Assembly (NCBI GenBank): GCA_907165275.2 | Contig: OU015670.1 | Coordinates: 7,219,501 to 7,283,500 of the forward strand | Source: Zygaena filipendulae | Taxonomy: Eukaryota > Arthropoda > Insecta > Lepidoptera > Zygaenidae | Direction of reading: 5' to 3' | Length of the DNA stretch: 64,000 bases | Shown here: one piece after another, positions 46,101 to 54,736 of the stretch | How the letters are laid out: every line of letters begins with the position of its first letter | Position numbering within the stretch: the stretch's first letter is position 1 | The notes under the pieces: generated by a model | The model's input: the letters and a program-made list of their open reading frames with translations, nothing else | Database searches by the model: none | What the model was told of the DNA's origin: nothing | Program-made: the position numbers and the translations under genes

Positions 46101-49100
46101 CCTGCGCGTTTGTTTTATCCTTTTTAACATCATTATAAGCTGGATCAAAGAATGTAGTCACATTCTGTTGTATCTTGTTGATATCTATAGAAGTAAGCTT
46201 GGATTTCAGAGAACCAATTATACCGAAACCTTTCGGTCCTTCTGTTGTTGGTTGTATGTATTCAGTCGTTTGCCTGCTTAAATCGAAAACCGTATCGTAA
46301 TCCGGTTTGCTTGGGAATGTGTTTTCAAGTTTATTCTCTTCCAAACGATTGTAATTTGCCATATTTTCCCCAGGTTTAAGCACATTAAACGGCACTGTAA
46401 CTGTTTGCATATTGGTGGCTGAATACTTTTCAGGTAAATCACTTTGCGTTTGTTGATCCGGTGTGAGTACAGCACTAGGCAGAGCACCAATCAAAACAGG
46501 AGATAAAACAGGTTTAACATTGTTACTTAAGGTACCAATACCTTCTATAGGTCCTGCGTAATACTGAGGTCTTTTCTTAGGCATTCTGTAGTTGACGTGT
46601 CCTGATGTGATTTTTGGAGGTTCACCCATCGGTTTGATTGGTTCGGTTCGTTTTAAATAAGGATCAGTTAACAAATTACGATCCTCTTGTTTCGCTAAAG
46701 GTTCAATTTGTGATGAAATAGTGTTTGGATTGAAAAATTTTGGCACAGACTGTGAGTTGTTCGTGTTGATCGTTGAAGCTTGAGGTACATTTGATAAATC
46801 AACATAGGAAAAAGATTCTTGCATAGGCGAGGTTGGCCACTGTTGGATGTTAGAAGGCTGTGGTGATGTAAAAGAAGATTGAAGAGGTAAGTTTGGTGCA
46901 GAATTTACAGGCATATTACTCGATGCCTTAGGTGGCAGTGCTGGTGTCGGACTGTCTTCAAATATTATTTTCTGAGGTTCGGACCCGGAAGATTTCGAAT
47001 ATGTTGTAAATAGCGGCGACGAAACACAAGACGTATTTCCAGATTCTATTATTACCTTTTCAGTACCAGTTGGCATTGCCATAACATTTGGATCAAACGT
47101 TGATACTGGTTGGGCGACTGAATTTGATTGATCGAACATCGGTGGCATAGTTTGCTGTGTTCCAGATGCAATTGGATCTACGTCGTTATTAATAGGTTTA
47201 GGTATAAATATATTATCAGGTAACATCGGTATCACCGTTGGTGCAATAGTTTTGAGAACTGGCTGCCTTGTGGATATACGTCTTGCGACAGATGGCGGTA
47301 ATATTGTTCTTTCTTTATTAACGCTTTGAGTATCTTTGTTTGCTATGTTTTCTAACATAGCAAACATTGGCGGAGGTGGGATTATAGAAGGATTCGAATT
47401 TCGCGGTGTTGCATCGTAAAAATCGCAAGAATTTGAGGACTGACTATATGGAGGCTGAGATGTATCTGATACTATCTGTGATGTTATTTCGATATGTTTA
47501 TTTTCCTGCGCAATTGATTCTGATGCAGTAAACTTGACTTCAACTGAAGCACAAGGCTTATTATCGCTTGCTCTTTCTTCAGTAAGCGATGTAGCATTCA
47601 ACATGGAGTAAGAAGCATCTTGAACTCCACTTTCTCCTGCACTTAAATCTTCTAGGTCAGAAAACGTGTTCGTAGGCGGAATGTTCTCTTGTATATTTGA
47701 CAGTGGAGGTACGAAGTATGATGGTGTATTACTAGGATTGACAAGCGGTGAGAACACAGAAAAATTTTGTGACTCATCTCGTGTAGACAATCCCGGTAAT
47801 TGAGCGTATGCTTTCTTCTTTGTCGTTATCCGATAGCTCCCGACGACTGTAATAGAAGAAAATATAAATTTCATAACTGAATACAAATTCAAATTATACA
47901 AATATTTTGCAGACCAGTTCCACGCGACTGTCGGAAATTTGTGGAAGGAAATTTTGGGACTCGGAAACCAGTGTTTCGAAACAAAAGTATTCTATATGAA
48001 GAACTTATAGTGTGTGTCAAACCACATCCAAATCTGCCGTTTATGCGTGACTGATTAACAAACATCTACTTTCACTCACGCACACATTAAAGGTAATATT
48101 AGTGTTATTAGTAGGGTGTGAAAGTTATGATTACTTTTTATAAAAGTAAATCAGAGAATTTTGTGAATTTTTATTCAGTTGATACTTCGTTATAATCGTT
48201 CTACTATGTTACAAGAACGTATCGTACTAAACGATAGACAAACATAACCTGTTTACAAACAACATTGGCAAGTTGCAACTTGACATATTTGCAAGTCTAG
48301 TACCTCTAGAAAAGAAACAGGAACCCTGAACACATGGACAAGTGGTACTTGGATGGTTGTAAGATTAGATTATTTAACCAAAGGGAAACGCCTCCGACGG
48401 ATGATCCTGCCTGCCAAAGGTACGAGAGCACGGCTTATATCAGGCGTATTAGGGCAAAAGTTTGTTTCTTATGTACTTGTTTTGTAAAAAAAAAGTTTTG
48501 CCTAGATTACACAAATACCATTTCTAAAATAGACATCGAAAATCAATCATCACAAACATTGATTGAATAATCACAAATTTTGGTTGAATAATCACAATTA
48601 CGTACTTAAACTGACTACGCAATAAAGCTTTTTTTAACTGTATTCAAAAGCACTACAGATTCTACAGGTTTTTTTAGATTCCCCCGTGGTATTACTCGCG
48701 TCAATGTCGGAGTCTCCGAAGGAACTTTTTATATCAGGATGAAAGTACTCTTTCTCCTGTTCCGAGAACTAAATACTCGTAAGCAAATAGGTGTTCTAAA
48801 ATAAAAAATATCATAACATTCAGGATACTGTAGCTCAGATCAGTGAAAAAAGTTTAAAAATCAATTTAGTAGTTCCAAAGATCACTCTCAAAAGGATCCA
48901 AACTAACAAACTTACAAAAGCTTCTTTTTTCAATACTAGTTGGTGCTCGAGACACCGCTCGCGTGGTATTTGCAAATGTGCTGATAACCACTGTCGTGGT
49001 AATTTACGATATAAATTTAAAATTGGATTTATATAAAAAAAATTAACTTACCGGTAGCAGGAGGCTCTCTTGGAGGCGGCGCCACTTCTTTAGCTTTTTC

Positions 49101-49702
49101 TGCCGAGCTCACGCCCATTAAGGTTACGCTCTCTTCCACGGGTCTATGGACTTGAACCTCTTGATGCACAGCATCTTTAACCTTTGACTCTTCGGGGGTA
49201 TGCTCTCTGCTCTTATAGTTCAGCATGTTAGAAAACGAACTGAAAACAGCGCTTGCTACCTGAGGGAGCACCGTTGGTAATTGTGAGAAATTCTGTGCAA
49301 TATCAGCCGTGATACTCTGCTGATTGTCATCGTATTGTTTCTCTGGCTCGTTCAAATTTATCTCTTCCAAATTCTCTTCAGTCGCTTCCAAATTGGCGTT
49401 AGGATCGTCTTTGTGGATGCTATTTACGGGGGCGCTGACGTACCTAGTGCCTTGAAGCCTCGCGAAGTACTCGTTAACGTCGAAATCGTCCTCGGATCTG
49501 ACAGAAGCCTTCGATACCGAAACGCTCGGCGGTTCGATGGGTTTATCATTTTTTATGATTGTTTCTTGTGTGTTTTTAGAGAAAGGGTTGTCGGCTGGTT
49601 GTGGTTTAGCGGGTAGGGTGTTAAAGTTTGCGTCTCCGGACGGTAAACGGGGCGCGTCGAGTTCGAGATGCGGCAAGGACTGGGTTTGGTTCACACAAGG
49701 AT
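25165..49702 (-). CDS. PAPLA1: PAPLA1/SEC23IP/DDHD-family phospholipase A1, 18 exons
   Basis: Exons in transcript order: 49702-49052, 47846-42820, 41761-41632, 41199-41085, 40934-40859, 39688-39548, 36597-36447, 35853-35768, 34815-34657, 34001-33852, 33308-33173, 30558-30450, 30163-30078, 29793-29672, 28755-28684, 28504-28383, 26906-26789, 25224-25165. All phases agree and splice sites are GT-AG. The product is about 2,500 residues. The first two exons encode a long polar, Ser/Pro-rich, probably disordered N-terminus. Exons 3-5 give a WWE domain ([44 protein letters not shown]). Then follow [12 protein letters not shown], the lipase site GHSLG (Ser codon 33,900-33,902) and the DDHD domain ([50 protein letters not shown]). 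The family releases a fatty acid from phosphatidic acid and acts at ER exit sites and Golgi. The true first exon is uncertain. Confidence 0.92.
25290..25558. mobile_element. CRE-bearing MITE, inverted copy 3
   Basis: Same family as 11,068-11,380 in opposite orientation. The palindromes are mutated (TGACGTAA, TGACGCCA). It lies in the last PAPLA1 intron. Confidence 0.65.
25590..25990 (-). repeat. CGCGG-core repeat interrupted by a LINE tail
   Basis: The flanks match the uninterrupted copy at 10,592-10,900, where AACCAGGAAA continues directly into CGGACATAGG. Confidence 0.75.
25668..25800 (+). mobile_element. 5'-truncated LINE 3' end with poly-A
   Basis: It contains TCGGCAACGCACCTGCATGC, TGGGCGGCGGTAATCAC and TTACCATCAGGTG, then a poly-A tail. 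This is a familiar lepidopteran LINE 3' end. The opposite-strand partner is at 26,474-26,600. Confidence 0.75.
26253..26473. mobile_element. AGCAATA-end element, most complete copy
   Basis: Ends AGCAATAGTGTGTTAACC and GTTAACACGTTATTGCT are inverted; 221 bp. This serves as the reference for the family. Confidence 0.75.
26474..26600 (-). mobile_element. 5'-truncated LINE 3' end, minus strand
   Basis: Reverse complement of the 25,668-25,800 sequence, poly-T at the left. It landed directly at the end of the AGCAATA element. Confidence 0.75.
26966..27140 (+). repeat. CGCGG-core repeat, plus copy
   Basis: The core GCGGTTTCACCCGC starts at 26,979. It lies in PAPLA1 intron 16, just upstream of the exon at 26,789-26,906. 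A 3'-truncated inverted piece is at about 26,608-26,640. Confidence 0.65.
27331..27562. mobile_element. MITE with CCGTATTC ends, internally deleted copy
   Basis: The ends CCGTATTCAAGAAGGTGACTC and TTTTTGGAATACGG match the two ends of the longer copy at 53,113-53,529 in inverted orientation. About 185 internal bases are missing. Confidence 0.7.
27704..28298. mobile_element. AGCAATA-end element split by two nested repeats
   Basis: The left half (27,704-27,780) and right half (28,188-28,298) together make one element. Two CGCGG-core repeats (27,793-27,985 plus; 27,990-28,175 minus) separate them. Confidence 0.65.
28555..28655. repeat. 40-bp tandem repeat of two GATAAAAGTTAG half-units
   Basis: GATAAAAGTTAGCCTAAAGT alternates with GATAAAAGTTAGTGTCGAGC for five half-units. 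It lies in the intron between the PAPLA1 exons at 28,684 and 28,504. Confidence 0.9.
28843..29640. repeat. 19-bp minisatellite filling a PAPLA1 intron
   Basis: About 40 units of TTTCCACACTAAACCCCCG, with variants TTTTCACACGAAA mostly in the lower half. It occupies about 800 of the 916 bases between the exons at 28,684-28,755 and 29,672-29,793. The RNA-sense strand carries a GGGGG run in nearly every unit. It is open for translation in some frames, which gives artefactual repetitive reading frames. Confidence 0.97.
29800..30075. other. PAPLA1 intron, nothing recognised
   Basis: AT-rich intron sequence without repeats that I can name. Confidence 0.5.
30692..30907 (+). repeat. CGCGG-core repeat with ATCCATCC tail
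   Basis: A well-preserved copy from TGTGCCCCGCGGTTTCACCC to TTATAATATTAGTAGGAT. Confidence 0.8.
31148..31335 (-). mobile_element. CR1-type LINE 3' end, minus strand
   Basis: TTTGTTTGTTTGTATACTTT followed by GAACATAAACA, then GGCGGACTTATCCCGAGAGG and GATTTCTTCCAGTCAAC. Read on the minus strand this is the usual GACTGGAAGAAATCCC...GGATAAGTCCGCC 3' region of lepidopteran CR1 elements. Confidence 0.7.
31400..32065. other. AT-rich part of a PAPLA1 intron
   Basis: No exon or repeat with recognisable borders was found. One CGCGG-core repeat follows at 32,068-32,220. Confidence 0.4.
32835..33075 (-). mobile_element. tRNA-derived SINE, minus strand
   Basis: The head at the right contains GGTTCGATTCCCGG (B box) and an A-box-like region. 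The tail at the left ends in (TAA)n at 32,807-32,828. It lies about 100 bases from a PAPLA1 exon. Confidence 0.65.
33540..33835. repeat. Polypyrimidine tract, TTCATCCC/TTCACCTC-rich
   Basis: About 300 bases almost free of G on the plus strand, with loose repetition of CATTTCATCCCTTCAC. The PAPLA1 RNA is therefore purine-rich here, from about 16 bases after the donor of the GHSLG exon. Confidence 0.75.
34824..35145. repeat. Dispersed element with TCACAGA ends, copy 1
   Basis: It shares most of its length with 50,543-50,862 (AGTTTAGTATGAAAACA, GTGTCGCCGG, GTGGCGCGCCTGCC, CTCTGTGAT). The ends TCACAGAA and CTCTGTGA are inverted. A third fragment is at 61,376-61,460. Confidence 0.65.
35478..35708 (+). 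repeat. Composite CGCGG-core repeat, GTGACACGTG subfamily
   Basis: It ends in ACGTGACACGTGATTTATAT, followed by a short (GATA)n run (35,704-35,727) directly before a PAPLA1 exon. Confidence 0.75.
35904..35966. repeat. TG/CG microsatellite
   Basis: Alternating purine-pyrimidine GTGTGTGTGCGTGCGTGCGT-type run, 50 bases upstream (in RNA terms) of the exon at 35,768-35,853. It could form Z-DNA. Confidence 0.9.
36095..36410. mobile_element. CRE-bearing MITE, copy 4
   Basis: Well-preserved copy with TGACGTCA near 36,237 and 36,282. It ends about 36 bases from the donor of the exon at 36,447. Confidence 0.75.
36619..36960 (+). mobile_element. 5'-truncated R1-like LINE with 15-16 bp target duplication
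   Basis: AGGTATATAATACGCG (36,603-36,618) and AGGTATATAGTACGCG (36,961-36,976) flank the insertion. A plus-strand frame ends [19 protein letters not shown]...EREAP-like and stop, similar to the C-terminal end of R1-clade reverse transcriptases. A non-coding 3' part and an A-run follow. The left duplication starts six bases from PAPLA1 exon 36,447-36,597. Confidence 0.75.
36977..37135. mobile_element. Widespread LINE-type fragment (GTCTACTGCTGGACATAGGC)
   Basis: The sequence CGTCTACTGCTGGACATAGG and CCTCCCTTAAGGATCGCCAC is a very common insect retroelement fragment. Only about 160 bases are present. Confidence 0.6.
37611..37918. repeat. 26-bp minisatellite, first block
   Basis: About 11-12 units of GATAGTTGGATTGGGTTGAC plus TTTGAG. 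The array continues at 38,206-38,345 after an inserted LINE tail. It lies between the two related PAPLA1 exons. Confidence 0.95.
37919..38205 (-). mobile_element. CR1-type LINE tail splitting the minisatellite
   Basis: TTATTTATTTATTTATTTAA then TCCTTTATTGCACATAAA and GGCGGTCTTATCGCATAG, TGCGATCTCTTCCAGACAAC: the reverse complement of a lepidopteran CR1 3' end. Array units resume immediately on the other side. Confidence 0.8.
38206..38345. repeat. 26-bp minisatellite, second block
   Basis: Five more units in the same phase of sequence and orientation, then decayed units to about 38,395. Confidence 0.95.
38632..38737 (-). CDS. PAPLA1: Extra PAPLA1 exon duplicating the IDHL-HG motif
   Basis: Open frame with acceptor TTCCTTAG and donor G|GTGAAT. 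It enters in phase 0 and leaves after one base, exactly like the exon at 36,447-36,597, so it could replace that exon between 39,548 and 35,853. It encodes [14 protein letters not shown] against [14 protein letters not shown] in the sister exon, plus a similar RV-R spacing upstream, but lacks about 15 residues (the [11 protein letters not shown] part). It may be a mutually exclusive exon, a rarely used exon or an early decaying duplicate. Confidence 0.55.
38976..39186. mobile_element. MITE with CCCTTAGCCAA ends
   Basis: CCCTTAGCCAAATTGA at the left and TCAACTTGGCTAAGGG at the right are inverted. Related pieces with GTCATGTCACGTGGTCACG lie at about 13,150-13,220, 33,400-33,480 and 51,320-51,420. 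Confidence 0.7.
39224..39465. mobile_element. Palindromic MITE, copy 2
   Basis: Same fold-back element as 22,056-22,296, about 90 bases from a PAPLA1 exon. Both arms still pair almost fully. Confidence 0.85.
39848..40503. repeat. 32-bp perfect inverted repeat around 592 bases
   Basis: 39,848-39,879 and 40,472-40,503 are exact reverse complements (core ACGTGTTAATGAATTAACTG). A smaller hairpin, GTAAG-CATCAATTGCA with its inverse, lies inside near the right end (40,351-40,408). It is probably a fold-back transposon inserted in the surrounding repeat array. Confidence 0.75.
40515..40805. repeat. Degenerate tandem repeat of about 70 bp, CGTTCCCGGGA core
   Basis: At least four units share TTCCCGGGA, a CTGAGTCAGTG/CGGAACAGTGCC block and GTAGAT. 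One further unit sits beyond the inverted-repeat element at about 39,800-39,850, so the array was probably interrupted by it. Confidence 0.7.
41395..41605. mobile_element. CRE-bearing MITE, degraded copy 5
   Basis: It keeps CGACATTTCGATTCAATGTA and the GACAGACTAAAAACT end. It ends about 27 bases from the WWE exon. Confidence 0.55.
41811..42100 (+). repeat. Tandem pair of CGCGG-core repeats
   Basis: Two modules, each with a GATAATTTCGGAGTT/TTAATTTCGGGGTT start. The second ends CATTTATAATATTGCACTG. Confidence 0.65.
42105..42815. other. PAPLA1 intron 2, nothing recognised
   Basis: AT-rich, no repeat borders or exon candidates with both splice sites. Confidence 0.5.
47850..49048. other. PAPLA1 intron 1 with one degraded repeat
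   Basis: A worn CGCGG-core repeat lies at about 48,681-48,925. A plus-strand 78-codon frame at 48,334 has no support. Confidence 0.5.
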
Positions 49703-49894
49703 CTGAAACAACGAAAATATACGTTCATTAATACTTTTAAATTATAAAGCAACGTTGCTTATACGATAGGAAATCAGAAGGTTAGCGGAAAACTATAGAC
49801 CGGTTAAAAATACGGTCAATCACTTTTGCAACCTAAAGTCTAGATAAAATATAAATATTAATGAAATATTGCGAATATCTGTTTGCATATTCAT

Positions 49895-50048
49895 TTGCTT
49901 CTAACGCTTGCACGCCTTAACTGCTTAACCGATCATCATGAAATTTTGCATACACGTTGTCAGGGGTATATTAAAAAGGACATTAGGTACATTTTATCCC
50001 GAAATTCGCGAGCGAATTTTGTGATTAACACGGGGAACAGCTGTTATG
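49895..50048 (-). repeat. CGCGG-core repeat, minus-type partial copy
   Basis: CTTAACTGCTTAACCGATCATCATGAAATTTTGC-like part then GATTAACACGGGGAACAGCT. Further partial copies of this type are at 51,110-51,200 and 54,310-54,475. Confidence 0.55.
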
Positions 50049-50119
50049 TTTGTATACTAGAACCTTTCCAAAAGTAGGTACATAGGTTACCCTGATAAAA
50101 TAACCATAAAAATGGGCGT

Positions 50120-50325
50120 GAGGACTAAATTTTAATTTTTAGTCCGTCTTGTAGATTAATAAAAAACATTGGACACCTATTGTCCTTTTTTAAAAAATCA
50201 AAAAATAGCGGCGATACATTGAGTTGAAATTCCGTATGACGTCACATCTACATACACTTTAAACTTAGTTATGACGTCGCGACCTTCCACTAACTGACGT
50301 ACTAAAATAAAGAATTTTGATTTTT
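50120..50325. mobile_element. CRE-bearing MITE, copy 6
   Basis: Inverted relative to copy 1. TGACGTCA is intact near 50,238, and TGACGTCG near 50,273. Confidence 0.65.
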
Positions 50326-50452
50326 GTACCTTGTCGTAAGTTTCTAGAAAAAGAGGCGCGTGGACACAAAGAACTTGTTGTTGAGTACAAAAATGGTTAT
50401 ATTTGAGACACAATGTTTGGAAACTCTACTGTCTATCTAAGCACATGAGTAC

Positions 50453-50480
50453 CTAACGTAATATCGTTAATTGTTATCAT
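50453..50480 (-). CDS. PAPLA1: Candidate first coding exon of PAPLA1
   Basis: A minus-strand ATG begins nine codons plus one base (MITINDITL) and stops at a donor-like GTACTC. The leftover G joins AT of the exon ending at 49,702 to give Asp and keeps the frame (...[10 protein letters not shown]). The piece lies in a short non-repetitive island between two repeats. The donor is weak and the start context poor, so this is a guess; the exon at 49,052-49,702 has no usable in-frame ATG of its own near its start, so some upstream exon is required. Confidence 0.3.
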
Positions 50481-50542
50481 CACAAAAGAACCGAGTTTAC
50501 AAATGGTGTTGTGGGTTAAATTTGTGTCGTAACACGGTCGTC

Positions 50543-50862
50543 ACCACAGAACACATAGAAGGGACATAAAACTCAAGTTTAGTATGAAAACAAACGAAAA
50601 CCGGTGTCGCCGGATGATTTACGTACAAAAAAACTATGTATTTATCACGACAAAAAATGTTCATTAACGCAACTATACCTATTTATAAAACGCCATTTGG
50701 ACACGGTTTTCAAAATTCACAGAGAATATTGTGGAAAATATACTTGGGATACTAGCAAAGAAGTTTTGGTAAGTTGCTCTAGCTTCCTCAGCAACCGTGG
50801 CGCGCCTGCCTCACCTACATTGGCCATTCTACTTAATTATTATTTTCTCTGTGATCGTAACG
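50543..50862. repeat. Dispersed element with TCACAGA ends, copy 2
   Basis: Relative of 34,824-35,145 with the same order of blocks, including GTGGCGCGCCTGCC. Confidence 0.65.
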
Positions 50863-51423
50863 TCTCCGAGGTGCGCCCGCGTCGATAACGCCATGGATGT
50901 GTCAATTTGTTCGTGTGTGAATCGACCGTTTGTTTGCCATGGGGTAACGCGGGCGCCGAAGTTATCTTTGCCGCCTAGCCTTTGTTTCCTATTGCCTGGC
51001 CTATATTTGAACACTAGCTGTTGTTACTTCCCCCCTCCCCTCTCTCTACTACGATATCCATCCGATTATAGCTTAAATCAAATATAACTGTGTACTGTAT
51101 TTTCCTCTTACATAAGCGCAGATTTTATCCCGATACGGAGTTCCCGAGGGAGTACCTACCGAAGCTAACGCGGGTGAAACCGCAAGGGGGACAGCTTATA
51201 AATCATCGCAACAAGTCCAACCGGCGCCGTGATATTCTACTTTCTCGCAGCCACGCAGTCTGCGCGTGCGACGGTTGGGCGACGCGCGACGACCCACTAG
51301 CTAGCTTGAAGCACTCAGCCCTAACGCATACGAAAACTAAGGATCGAATCGTCATGTCACGTGGCCACGTAAATTCGGCCAATCAAAAGTCCAGTTTGAC
51401 ATGACATTTAACGATTATTAAAA

Positions 51424-51665
51424 ACTAGCTGTCCCGCGCAGTTTCACCCGCGATAATTTCGAATTTCCCGCGGAATTGTTCCATACAATCTTTGCAACCC
51501 CTTTGCATCCCCTTAGGGGGTGAATTTTCAAAAATCCTTTCTTATCGAATGCCTGCGTCATACAAAGATCAGGTCAGGTCAGGTCTCTACGATGAGCGGT
51601 TTAGGCTGCGCGTTGATCCATCAATAATTCAGGACAAAGCATTTTATTATTTACCTATTGTATAG
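51424..51665 (+). repeat. CGCGG-core repeat, 32-kb subtype
   Basis: Matches 32,068-32,220 in the middle part (TTTGCAACCCCTTT, CTTAGGGG, TGCGCGTTGATCCA), a different 3' subtype from the others. Confidence 0.65.
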
Positions 51666-51669
51666 ATTG

Positions 51670-53105
51670 TCAGGGGGTGGTTTGCTTCAGTTCGTTCAAG
51701 CGTTAAAATTAATTATATTATTGACGTTTTATACATAAAATCTTAGTTATTTTTTTCTTTAGATTCTATAAATAAATGAAAAATTCCTAATAAAGTGGTC
51801 ATATTAGGTGAGCCAATTTAACTATGGGCACAGATAATATAATACTGTACTAGGGGGGAAGAGTAAGACGAATATAATTCAGCCGCGTGAATTTCATGAC
51901 TATCTCGGGAACTCTTTGCAGCGGGAAAAAGAGTGTCGATAAATTTTTTTAAGTTTATTGAGAAACTATTATTTTTTACTACTTATTGAGGGTAAAGGAG
52001 GAATAATATATATATGTAAACAACTTGACAATTTCACAATTTGTTTATATGTTTGCAGGCACGTCACGCGAAAACTACTGAAAACAATTGATGGGAGTAC
52101 GCACAGCTGCCTTCCTAAAAGATGACGTGAGCATACAAGCCTTATTTCATCGGAATCGGTTAACGGAATTAGAAGTTATGTCAGTTCGAAAAGCGACGCC
52201 TGGTGCGGCTTCACCGCCTGGTTCAAACACCACCCGACCGGGGCAGGGGGCGACAACTAGTGTTTAAATTATAATTAAACGGTGCTTATCACACAACATA
52301 ACACAATTCTGGTGATTACCGCGCACTCGTTATGTGGTTACAAGTAGTTGCCGTATAATATAGGTATGGTATGCCGAAAACATATTATTCAATACCAATT
52401 ACTCACTCTGCGTGAGTAGAACCGCCACAAAGTGGACCGATGACGCGGTGAAGGTCGCAGGACGCCATTGTTGTCTTTCTTTCTTCTTTTCTAATGGACT
52501 TTCGCAATATAATGCATTTAGCCAGTTTCAATTAAAAATAATTCGATCAATGTAATATTATCTATTAAAATGCTTCGTTGTACAGTTTGAAATCACAAGC
52601 CACGGTACTAGATAGCTTGCAAAAACTTTCTCGGAGTTCTTGGAGGAAACTGAAGAAATCAGCTCGAAATGTCATATATCTTCTTGAGCACATAAAAAAT
52701 CGTCACTGTGAAAATTATTGTCCAATACAGCACCTTATAATACAATAAAATCCATTTTTTTAACAATGTTTTATCGACATGAAAATAAATGACCGAACCG
52801 AACCGCCATCTTTGATTTCCGTCCAAAAAAACTCCAGTCGTTGTCTTTTTTCGAATCTTCACAAAAAGCACGTCCCCTTTTTCCTGGCTTGAAGTCTCCG
52901 AAGCAAGTTCCGTTACACACTGTATATTATGTAATCACTATTACACACTGTATAGGAACTTAATGTAACCCCAGAACTATAGTATTAGTCAGCTGTTAAT
53001 AGTTTATGCTTTATCTCTAATGATAACGGTTTAAAAGGATATCCTCCATAAATCTGGTGAATAATTACTTAGAAATCTCACCAATCGCAATCGTCAGTGT
53101 AAAGA
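51670..53105. other. Spacer upstream of PAPLA1, no supported gene
   Basis: AT-rich. A 70-codon minus frame at 52,659-52,871 with a hydrophobic segment has no splice or start support. Confidence 0.4.
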
Positions 53106-53112
53106 AGTCTAC

Positions 53113-53529
53113 GGCCCGTATTCCAAAAGGTTACTCAAGTCATGAATCTAGTTTTAAAACTAATTTCAAGTAAAGCTTTAATTTTAGAACCTTACTTGAA
53201 ACGAGATTCATGAATCAACAATCAGCTGAGTTATTTCCTTATTCTAGAACGACGCTTGAGTACTAATCTATACTTAAGCAAAGATTTGATCTTTGTTTAC
53301 GTCTGTCATGTCAAGACCACTCAACCAATCAGAGCTCAAAATCTCTACTCCAGACTAGTTTCAACTGATTAGAACCAATCAGAGTTCAGAATCCCTACTC
53401 AAGACTAGTTTCAAGTGATTAGAACTTAAAACGCATTCTATAATAAGATGTACGCTTGAGTTATGATTTGAGCTTAAAACTAATCTCAAGAGAAACGTGA
53501 TCTGAGTCACCTTCAGGAATACGGACCTA
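53113..53529. mobile_element. MITE with CCGTATTCC ends, long copy
   Basis: Ends GCCCGTATTCCAAAAGG and CAGGAATACGG are inverted. The interior includes a direct duplication (AACCAATCAGAGCTCA / AACCAATCAGAGTTCA). Confidence 0.75.
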
Positions 53530-53861
53530 AGAATATGGATTTTTATTAGAATTGAAGTTAGACTTTAGTCGTAGGGGATTTGGAACATCAAATAACACCG
53601 ACTTCAACTAAAACACACAACTATCTATACCTAATTATGATGATAAAGAAACAGGCCGTACTGAATACTCGGAACACAGTGTTAGCGTTATTATTTTAAC
53701 GGAAACTTGCAATGAGTAAGATATAGGTGCGTAAAATTTACCTCCGTTAGGGCTCTTACAGAGGCTTTAAAAATGAAATCTAATAAGATATTACTTTTTT
53801 GTATGTAAAAAATAAAAGCTTTTAAATTATAATCAATCATATATAATAAATAACTACCTAC

Positions 53862-53960
53862 CTGTTGTTGATATTTGTTTCGGATACCTAGACGTTGGCT
53901 TTGCTGTCGTGCACCGGCGGATTGGTTAATCTCCGTTCATTGTCGTAGCTATATATTTTG
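53862..53960 (-). other. Possible non-coding first exon of PAPLA1
   Basis: A strong minus-strand donor (AACAG|GTAGGTAG) at 53,861 follows a GC-richer stretch. The frame that would join the next exon is open for only about 21 codons and has no ATG, so only an untranslated exon fits. Weak. Confidence 0.25.
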
Positions 53961-54639
53961 TTAAAACTGTTGCCTACCGACTCGAATCATCTAGTGTGAG
54001 GAGAAACTTTTGAAAGATTTTTCACACTATTTTTTTTTTTTTTTCTTGCTTTGTAAAAACGAATAAATAAATAAATAAAATATATATTATAATCATCCTC
54101 AAGCGGAATTGAAAACACAGAATTTTACTTTTGCCTCAGATGGCAATCCGAAAAAATGCCAACCTTAACTTTATGGCACCAAAAACGTAAGGATTGATGT
54201 GAAACAAATGGTTCCCATAAAACTTTCATCCGTTTAAAGAACGCCATGAAATCTAACAATCATACTAGTTACAGTAAATAGTCATCCTTACCATTTAATA
54301 CCTATGTGCGTCTATTTATTTGTTTGCTACGCTTTTACACCTAACTACTCAACCAATCATTATGAAATTTTGCATACACGTTGTCAGGGGTACATACAGA
54401 GGTTAATTTTATTTCGGAATTCCCGTGGGAACTCCGAAATTTACGCGGGTGAAACCGCAGGGAAAAGCGAATTAAAATATTTGTATCTGTGCGTGTGTGT
54501 GAGTCAATATGTACGCTGATACGGCTGCAGGTGGGCAGATTTAAACGAAAATAAAAATTAAAAACACATACAAATAAGTGTTAGTTTTGCAAAAATGTTT
54601 ATAATCATAATTATCTTTCCATCCTATGCCGATACTTCT

Positions 54640-54720
54640 CGGTGTTTTTTTTTTTGTTTGTTTGTACTTTATAGAACATAAACAAAGTTTTTACAAAAAA
54701 AAAAAAACAAAATTAAAACA
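54640..54720 (-). mobile_element. Short LINE 3' tail, minus strand
   Basis: Poly-T, TTTGTTTGTACTTTATAGAA, CATAAACAAAG: same type of tail as at 31,148. Confidence 0.4.
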
Positions 54721-54736
54721 AAATTTTGACAAAAAA

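Noticed and set aside
48334..48570. 78-codon plus-strand frame in PAPLA1 intron 1
   Set aside because: No splice sites, no resemblance, mixed composition.
52659..52871. 70-codon minus frame with a hydrophobic stretch
   Set aside because: No splice support, AT-driven residue use (Lys, Ile, Tyr, Phe); could not be connected to PAPLA1.
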